From: Hymenolepis diminuta
Taxonomy: Eukaryota; Platyhelminthes; Cestoda; Cyclophyllidea; Hymenolepididae
Direction of reading: 5' to 3'
Assembly: GCA_900708905.1 (NCBI GenBank)
Contig: CAADRB010000046.1
Span: 1,047,726 to 1,111,725 of the forward strand
Length of the DNA: 64,000 bases
Part shown: one piece after another, positions 54,101-63,100 of the stretch
Position numbering within the stretch: the stretch's first letter is position 1
How the letters are laid out: each line of letters starts with the position of its first letter
Translations under genes and position numbers: made by a program
Notes under the pieces: model-generated
What the model was told of the DNA's origin: nothing
Database searches by the model: none
What the model saw: the letters and a program-made list of their open reading frames with translations, nothing else

Positions 54101-57100
54101 AGTATTTATTTTTAACTATTTTAAAGGTTATCCGGACCTTCTGGGCCTAACAAGTAAGCCGTTGGCTTAGTGGTCAATGTGTGCGTCTGCAAAGTTAAAA
54201 ATCGGGCAATGAAGGAATTGACCAGGAGATAGAGAGAAGACGAAATATGAATTGCCCATTAGCGGTATTTAAGAAAGTTATTTCTTTGCCCAAGATGAGC
54301 ATTGAAACTGACTCCTCTTTCAACAGAGGATTATTGTTAATTTTTGTGTTTATATCTAGACAATAATGATAATATAGTATAGGTGATCTTGATATTCATA
54401 AAAAATTTTTGCCAAAAATTACTCATCTAGCTCTTTTCGTTACACTGATTGTGTACGTCTGTGTGAATAATATTTTACCTAGAACAAAAAATTCATGGAC
54501 CCAGTATTCTTTTTTCGCAGTTTTGCTATTTTTTAAATCACTTGATTACATATTTTTATCTTGCAGCCATCGTTCTAGCAGTGTACTTCGTGCATATTTT
54601 AAAGTATTCGCGAATACTGATAAGACCTTGCAGAGAACTTATTTTGATTAGATTAAATCTCAGGTTGTTCTGCCAATTGCAATTGGTTGGTTGGGAAAAC
54701 AATATACGACAAGAGGAGGTCAACCATGCTCATATCGTCGTGTTTCCATGGTTTTTCATTTTGTCAGACACTTGGGGACCTGGATACCAAACAGAGCCAT
54801 ATTACTTGCTCACTAATTTATTTCAGTGATCTTAATTATAGATTTAATTACCTTATTTAATTCGAGTGTATGCCTTAAATCTAATACCTAGAGAATTATG
54901 AACGGATTCATTTTATAGTTCGCCATAAAAGTATAGCAATTATGCTTGAGAGTTTCCTATTCTGAGGAAAATTACTGTAGATTATTATTATTGCATCCCT
55001 TTTTTGTTTGACCAAATCAGTAACTTGGGGTATATATTACAGATTGTTATTGAAAAGGGGTATTTCGGATTTTCGCTCCTGTCATAATTGTATTTTTCGT
55101 TTGCTAATCGTGCTCAGAAGGCGTGTAATTATTATTACTGCTACTATTGTTCGATAATAATGTGTGTAGTATCGCTAGGTAGCACTTTTCTTAACCTTTT
55201 TAGGTGTAATTTTCTTCCCCAAGTTGGAAATTACACGTTATTAACACGATGTGGGTCTCATTTTGTTATGATCTGCTCTTCCCTATAGCATACCGTAACT
55301 GACTTTCGGATTTCCTAAGAAATAGCACTAATTACGAGTGCAATGTGACAACACCACAATACAAAATGGTCCAAACTCCCGTGTCAAAACATGACGCACA
55401 TTTTCGTGATAATACGTCCATTTTTACTGTGAGCCGTCTACAACCGTAGTGTAAATAAATTCGTTCGAATAAAAGGGAATCAAAAGGGAGAAAATAAAGA
55501 ATCCTACACATGGGAATTATGTAGAGGAGGATATTATCTTCTTCCATGTAAAACATTCAAATATGTTTTCTCAATCTAAAGTGTTTATCGCATATTCCAC
55601 AAGCTAATTGTCAATATCTTTTAGCAATTTCAAACCATCATTCCGATAGCACTGCTTTAGACTTTGTCAATTTTTGTATTTTGGCTTTATCCTTCAATTT
55701 GAGTTTAAATTCCATTCTTCTACAGAAATCCATTTATTGCTATGAATAAAAAAATATGATCATTAATCTATACCTCAGAAGAATAAGAACTATCATAGGT
55801 ACAACGAAATATCTAATGATAAATCGGATACGGTGGAAGGGTGGTGAGTTTGGATGAATAAATACTGCAATTTCCTTTATTTACAAATGCACGACATAGC
55901 GTAGATTGTTTAGTTTAAATGCACGAACAAAACATGTTACTCCCTTGCAATATCTATGGACCTTTAAATGTTCTAGAACGGGTCGGGTTATAGGTACACT
56001 ATGAACTTCGGAAATCAGTTGTTTTAGCGAAAATATCGTGATTAACCATTATGGAATTAGGTACCCAGATTAACTCAAAGATCGCTCCTCATTGACCTAG
56101 AGTTAAGACTAATTTCTCAGATTTTAACAGAGATTTTTCGAAAATTCGAGTCCATTAAATCTTTTTTTTGAGTTTCTTACAATCGATCCAATTCAACTGC
56201 CTTATTAACCCTCTTTTGCTAAAATAACTGTAGATTTCATCGCCATAATGATAATGATAATTTATTTCGATGAAAATGAGATGATTAAGTGAAGCCATGC
56301 ATGATTTAATACAAGATTCTATGAGTATTCACGTTTTCTCTTCTGTTCCTTTCAGTGATGGAGAAGAACACACGGGAGTTAGAAGCTGCTGAGGAGCGAA
56401 GAAAGCGCCAAGAGGAGAAATTGGACTTGATTAACCAACTCTCTTTGGATATCTTCTCCCAATGGGAAGTGCGTAACACCGTCTTCCGTACTCTCTTCGT
56501 CGATGAGGGTCTCACTACCTCAGCATCGAGGTCAAACAGCGGTCGCTCCACCAATATCCGGCGCTCCCTGACGAGTCAATCTGATTTCCAGCAACAGGCG
56601 GAGGATGAGAAGACGAAGGTACGAAATCTGCACGATAGGTTCATGAAGAATGGTAAGTAGGTTTAACACTGTATGTGTTGTATGAAATGCATGATTTATC
56701 TACTCTAAATCCTGCACTTTGTTACTGTATATTGTACTTTATTGAATCTATATATTTTATTTTAGTACTCTCGTGCCTTACTTCAGATTCTTTTGTGCAC
56801 TTTAATGGTATTTGTTTAATTTAGAGTAGGGCATGACTTGAACGGTAATGTGGGAGCTTTGGAGAATAAGCAGAGGAATTAGGCCTTTATTTTATTACTG
56901 GACTTAGAAATTGAATCTACTTTTTTTATCTAATTAAGGATAAATATGCATGCCAGTCATGATAATTGTGTTAAAGAGTCATTCCGCTTAAGAGATGGGT
57001 CTTGTTAACTGGGCAACAAAAGTTCACTAACGTTATTGTCTGCAAAGATAGAGGTCACGGGTTCGGGTTCGCGTCCAGTTAGCTGAATGGCCAGCAGAAC

Positions 57101-60100
57101 TGCTTAAGTCGGTTCAACAAAGGAGGGGGGTCGGAATCGAGTTTCTCACCACTGAGGTTCCTTGATGTTACTCATGTATCCAAGGTGTGTGCTGGAGACG
57201 CTTTTATTAATGACCTAGGGAGTTACTGTCTCTTCCGGAAATAGTTATTTTGTTTTTTATTTGCCTTGATTCCCACCTTCATCTGAAAATATATTTGCAT
57301 GAAATTTATTACTCAAAAGGTGACGGAAAGAAGTTTTCATACGTTATGACTGTTTTTATGACTTCCTTAGTGCTATTACCCAGATTTAGTGGTCATGACC
57401 GTTCCTTTAAGGAGCTCACTCCAGCATTTCAATATGCTGATTACCGTCGATGGATATGATTCGTTGTTTTATGCTATTATTTTTATCCCTAAAATTAAAG
57501 TATTATTATCGGAGGATAAATGAGCCTTATTAACTGAGGTAAAGCGATTTGAAGACCGATAACAGACCAGGTTTCATTGAAATTAAGCATCAAATCAGTT
57601 TCTCCTAGTCTTATTATTCGTACAGTTTACTTGATTAGATTATTAATTTGAATGTGCTTTGGTGGCTTCGTACAGTCATTATGTACGCCTGCCGATTCAA
57701 ATGTCACACCCAATGAAGGGCGTGACCAACGCCAAAGGTTATTTAGGGAAGGCAGAATCCAAGTTTCTACCCAAGATGAGCATTAGGTAACGTTTCCTTT
57801 TAAAGGATTTTAATAGTAGGACATCCTGCTCCGAATTCCCCTGTATCTATAAAAATACGGTATCTATGAGATGAACGCTTGTGATTTACTACGAAATTAC
57901 TAATAATAATGGTAGGGAATACTTGTGCTAGCATATAATAATTTTCATTGGTTTAAGAAAATAGTTCTGGTCATTGGCTCAAGCACGAAGTCTTCGCACA
58001 AATAATCTATTTTCCCTCATTCTACTTCTAATGTAGTTGCTCCTTTCCCCATTGCAAGTTATGGTTGATTACCTCTCTGAAGAGCAGTTTGTCTTGGCCT
58101 TAACTTTTACCTTTAACAAAACCTACGACAGTTTTATCGTATTTGTTGTTTATTTCAACCGCTTTTAAATTAGGAATATTCTATAGCAATCAGTCAAGTT
58201 TACATTCATTCTTATGCCAGTTCTCAAAGTTTGTTTCATTGTATTTCAAAGGCTGTTAAAATGGGAGTCCATTCCTGTGAACTATTGCAAGTTTTTCGAG
58301 AAAGTGACTTCCTTCATGTGCAGTTAGTAAAGTTTCTGTTTTATTCAATTCTTAATTAATCGTAAGGGTATCAATTAATATGCATTATCCTAATGCTTAA
58401 ATGGTAAAAAATAGTAAGGTCTCTATCAATGATATGGCTTATGAAGATTTATCTGGATGAATGTAATTAAATATTATTTAAATGAAATATTCTTTCCGGT
58501 GGCCGCTCAAGCGTTTAGTCCTGATTAAACCAGTGCGCACTAGCAATTCTATTTTTATCTTATTTAGCCACATTCAATGTGGGGGAAAATGAAGTGTGTA
58601 ATATTATTAGGAATAAAATACAAGGCAGTGGCAATTGTGAGAATCAGATAGGTGTCTTAGCAATTTCATTCCTGTTTATTGTGTGGTGACAATTCGCTCG
58701 AGGGCGGCTCATAAATTGACCTGAATTCCAGATCAATCTGTGCACATCAATTAATTTTTGTACGACGAGGTCATCAAATGCATTAGATATGTTGAGATTA
58801 ATCCCTAGTTCCCTTAAGTATGAAGACATTCTTTTCTTTAACCCAAGCTTAATTTCAGGCTATCTTCTTGTTGTAAATAAAGAACCTGAAGGCGCCAATT
58901 AAAAGTTATTAATTCAGACAAATAGGGGATCTATCCTTTTTTTTAAGACTTTACCTGTAAAACAGTAACATCGAGCAGTCGTTCATTATGATGTGAACAC
59001 CTACTAAAATAATAATGCTCCGCAAATACGCAAGGAGAATACTTATTTCATTATTATAATGCTCAGCAAGATACAAAAGAACAATTTTTTATCTTAATAA
59101 AGCCACCAAATATGGGTTAGGAGAAAGGGATCGAGTGTTCTTTCATGAAATCAAGTCACCAAAAGGCTCTTAAAAATTTGAGCTTTGAATCCAGATTACA
59201 TGCGTTACACCGCTCGGATATTGTCTACTGCTTCATGTTCCAGTATCCGATTTTGAGGATTTGTTTTCTGCTTATTGGGCGACCTGATGTCCACGATGTT
59301 TAAGCTCATTGACCCGTTTATTTAATTGGATGGTTGGCCAATCACCTCAGATAATTTGTTAAATCTACTACGGTTTTATTACGGAAATATATTCCATAAA
59401 CTTTTAGTTAAATTGAGATTGCTTCTCAATTCTACCTATGCAGGTTATCTGACTTATTTCATCATATGCAATTGGTATTCATATGAAGATAATTTCCCTC
59501 AGTGTTATCTCCCTCCAGTTAACATTCTGTTGTAATAATTACTGTATTGTCTTGGATTTTAAATCCAAATTAAAGAAGCGTTTTCTGGTCACAGTTGGAA
59601 TGTTTTGTACTTTTACCTATTGCCTATGCACTTCTCATTATTACCTTTGTATGTTCTATCTTTTTGTAAGTGATGCAATTGGCAAATCTATGTGGAGAGA
59701 CGGATACAACATGTCTGAGTCGTAGCGCATCTGATGCCGCCGACCGTCGACCTTCGTATTCTAGTACCACTATGCCTCCGCCTATACCCGATGGTAATGG
59801 AGATTCCTCCAAGAGTAAGTTGTCGCCTTTTATAAAAGGTAAATTTAATTCATTTGGAAATCATGTACAACAAGTATATCACAAAAACATACTGGGAAAT
59901 GTTAACTTGTGTTTGATATTTCACTATGATGCTGAGATTAGGGTGAGATCACAGATGTATGGAATAACCACGAAAAATTGGTAGAGCAGGAAACAAATGT
60001 CCTAACTGAGACCGCAAAAATTTCGTTCGTGTAAGGCAAACAGATGGATTGAGTCACAACAGTGTGCTGGCAAAAACAGTCTTTTAATCTGTCTAAAAGC

Positions 60101-63100
60101 TTTATGGAAAAATGCGCAAGGTGCAGGTCAATAGTCAAAGCGCTTTGTTTGCTACTGGCTGACTTCAGCATGATTTTTCAGACTGTGAATAGTGTCTTCA
60201 TCGTCAGTGCTTTTCCATAGCCTTAGTAAATACGATTAATCGGGAAGGGAAACGGTTGCTCATCTTTACGAGTAGTGTGACCCCAGTCTATCTTCTTGCA
60301 GGACATGAAATTCGCAAGTTAAAACCAATTGTACGCATTGACATGGGTTAGTTCTGATTGCCTCGATTATCTTTCCAGAGTATTTTTGTTTTATTTTAAT
60401 GTTCATTGATAATTTAATAACATTCATTCATAATTTCATCAGCTTCATAGACATTGGTTTGAACGTAAATTTAGCTGATCTGCTGCATTCAGCCTTTATG
60501 ATTTTGCATACTTTCTTTCTACCACATTTCGGAAGTTGATTTCTCATAGGAACATTTTGATGAGGACATCTTTTATCACTTGAAAATTAAAATCGGCTTG
60601 GTTGCTGATCATTATTATCTATGGCAGCTAAGTCCGTGATCACTTTAGTTTTAGCAATCTGTACAGACTTTGACAAGAATGAAGGCAGCCGAACATGAGA
60701 ATATATCTCTCTTTCTCAACAAAGATTTGTATTGTACAAAACTTGTTAATGGATATGAATGATCGAGAGTGCATGAATCAATCATCGTGGGATGCCTGCA
60801 CTAAATTTTTCAGTAAATCAGTTGCGGACCAGGGGAACTGTTTACTTGCCGAATAGCTGGACTACGCTACAATCAGATGCAACTCTAGTAAATATTAACT
60901 CATCCTACTACCGCCTCAGGCATAACTTGATGTATGCCTTCTTTTTTCGTTTCTAAAGGACTTTGCGGCTAAAGTATCGGATTTTCCTTACCGATACTCT
61001 CTATCTTCTACCACCATTCATTACGACAGCAATATAGAGAGAGAGAAGATCGCTGGTTGGAAAGCTTTGCCGAGTATACAAGCAAAGCTCAGAGGGGTAG
61101 GAAGACATTGAGGCTGTGCATATGATAATCGAATGTACATAGCTGTTTATATTGAGTGAAAGTCCGGGAACAAAGAATAAGTGTCGATAATGACGTTCTG
61201 ACTGCAATAGGAGAATTGGCCTATATCGATTGACTGAAATCTCGAAAAATTTATTATTTCAAGCTGAGAAAATTATCAAGGACAAAATTAATTAATTTGG
61301 AGATTAAGCGAACCACTACGACTTAACATAGTTCGTGGATGTTTATCTTCCACATAACTCAAGTAATTTCTTATAAAGATTAAGATTTTGCTATTATTTA
61401 AAACAGTTTCAGCATTGTTAAGAATAAATGATAGACTCCACTTCTTTATTACAGGGTGATCTTCAATACAACTCTGCATAAAAGTATTAATTTTCTACTT
61501 GTAGATTGTTTATTAAAACTCTATTTTTTATAGAGATTCTTAAAATAATTTCACCGCTACGTCTCCCTAATATTTATCAATGAACTATTGTTTCAGCATT
61601 TACTATTTACTGTGTATTAATTCTTCCAAGTACAGATCAGGAATTCTCCCCTAGTGCATTCTACTTTCTTAATTCCGAGTTAAAAGTAAGAGATATGGTA
61701 GGTACTTCAAAAGCCTACTAGGTTAATTTTGAGACGGTGATTCAATTCGTTGAAAAAATATACTATCCGTGAATGCAGGACGTGAGTCAGGCTTGCTTGA
61801 CTGGTACTTAGCAGGAACATAACTTAATAAAGGCACTTAATTTTCACAAAAGAAAAAGAAGACATGGCTGATTTGCTCCTTAATTTTAAATAGTTCAAGG
61901 TGGGTTTAATCAATCTACCCAACCCCTTCATCCTGAGCTGTGAACTTTAAGCCTTATTTTAGTACTTTCAGTGTTGCAGCAACATATAAAGTACGATAAG
62001 TAGAAAGGTGGATCTTAATACCTATTGCCCAACGTTGTTACTTCATGATTTAGCTTTTAGAACTTCCACTTACTACCAGAAATGATGGGTAAGGAAATTC
62101 AGAAAGGTCATTATCTTTATTGTGCTTTTTGGAAGGCTGGAAAACAGTTTCACTTAGCTTTCGATTTGCCCTCCTCCAAATGGTGTTTACAGTTGGTTGC
62201 GCCGTTTTTTCGATTTTATTCTCCCTCTCCCAGATATTATATTTCCCTTTTTATCAGAGAGGCATGGGATTGGATGAAATTTGGGTGTACTTTTAACGAC
62301 CTCCTCACACACGCATTCAATCATGGCCCGCGGTCACGAAAAGTGTGACCTCAATGACTTTAATGTAATTCAATCCCCTAATGACAAATATAAGATCACT
62401 CACAGTGTATAACAGCGATAGCTATTACTTCGATTCACACAACACTCAAGACAAAGAGTAAGACTGCTCTAGCCTCCTTCTAACTTGAGAGGCCAGAAGC
62501 TATTGAATGAAATAAGCTTCTACCTAGACAAATTAAAAGGCCCAGAGGAGGAGATTAAGTCCGCTATATTTTGTACACAGTTTACGTCGTAGTTATAGAA
62601 GCATAAAAGAAAGTATACTTAAACGAAGCAAGGATAGCTGAGTTCAAACAGGAAAGGTGTACTTTCACGAAATCAATGAAATTTTTAGCTTCAACTCGCC
62701 TGTACATGTTTGGTCTTGTCTATCTGAAGGGCACGACTTAAAGTAAGAATGGAAGGAAAATGGTGTTTTGAAGAAAGACGTTTTTCAACGCTCACTTTGA
62801 GAAATTCACATTCTATCCTCCCCTTCTCTTGATAGGTATTGAATCGATTCTATTTGACTTCTTAATTATGCTAAATGCTTTCTCTATTTTTGCGAAAATT
62901 TAGTCAAATTATTTTTGGCAAAAAAGTAGCGAAACTCATTTGATAAAAAAACCGCATATCAGCTCAGATTTGCACTCATTTCAAGTTGTGACATCTTTTC
63001 CGCATAGTATCAGCCTATTTCACAAATAGCCTTCATCCTCATTTCATCAGTTGAACATTTTTCTCCCTCTGTGGATTGGAACTTTACTTTTCGAAGAACT

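Larger units (their letters stand above)
52268..56355. other. RhoGEF intron 9 (4.1 kb)
   Basis: Holds SINE-like copies at 52965-53110 and 54155-54335 and the solo LTR at 55264-55555. A short ATGCATGCATACATACATA tract lies near 53300. Open frames at 54409-54829 are hydrophobic and unrecognised. Confidence 0.75.
56653..59670. other. RhoGEF intron 10 (3.0 kb)
   Basis: Holds two SINE-like copies (57005-57235 and 57655-57830). No gene seen. The acceptor CTATCTTTTTGTAAG is a non-T AG but carries a good pyrimidine tract. Confidence 0.75.

Noticed and set aside
62082..62348. 88-codon ORF in intron 11
   Set aside because: Unrecognised, with no splice phase to neighbours. Inserting it would break the exon 11 to exon 12 phase match.
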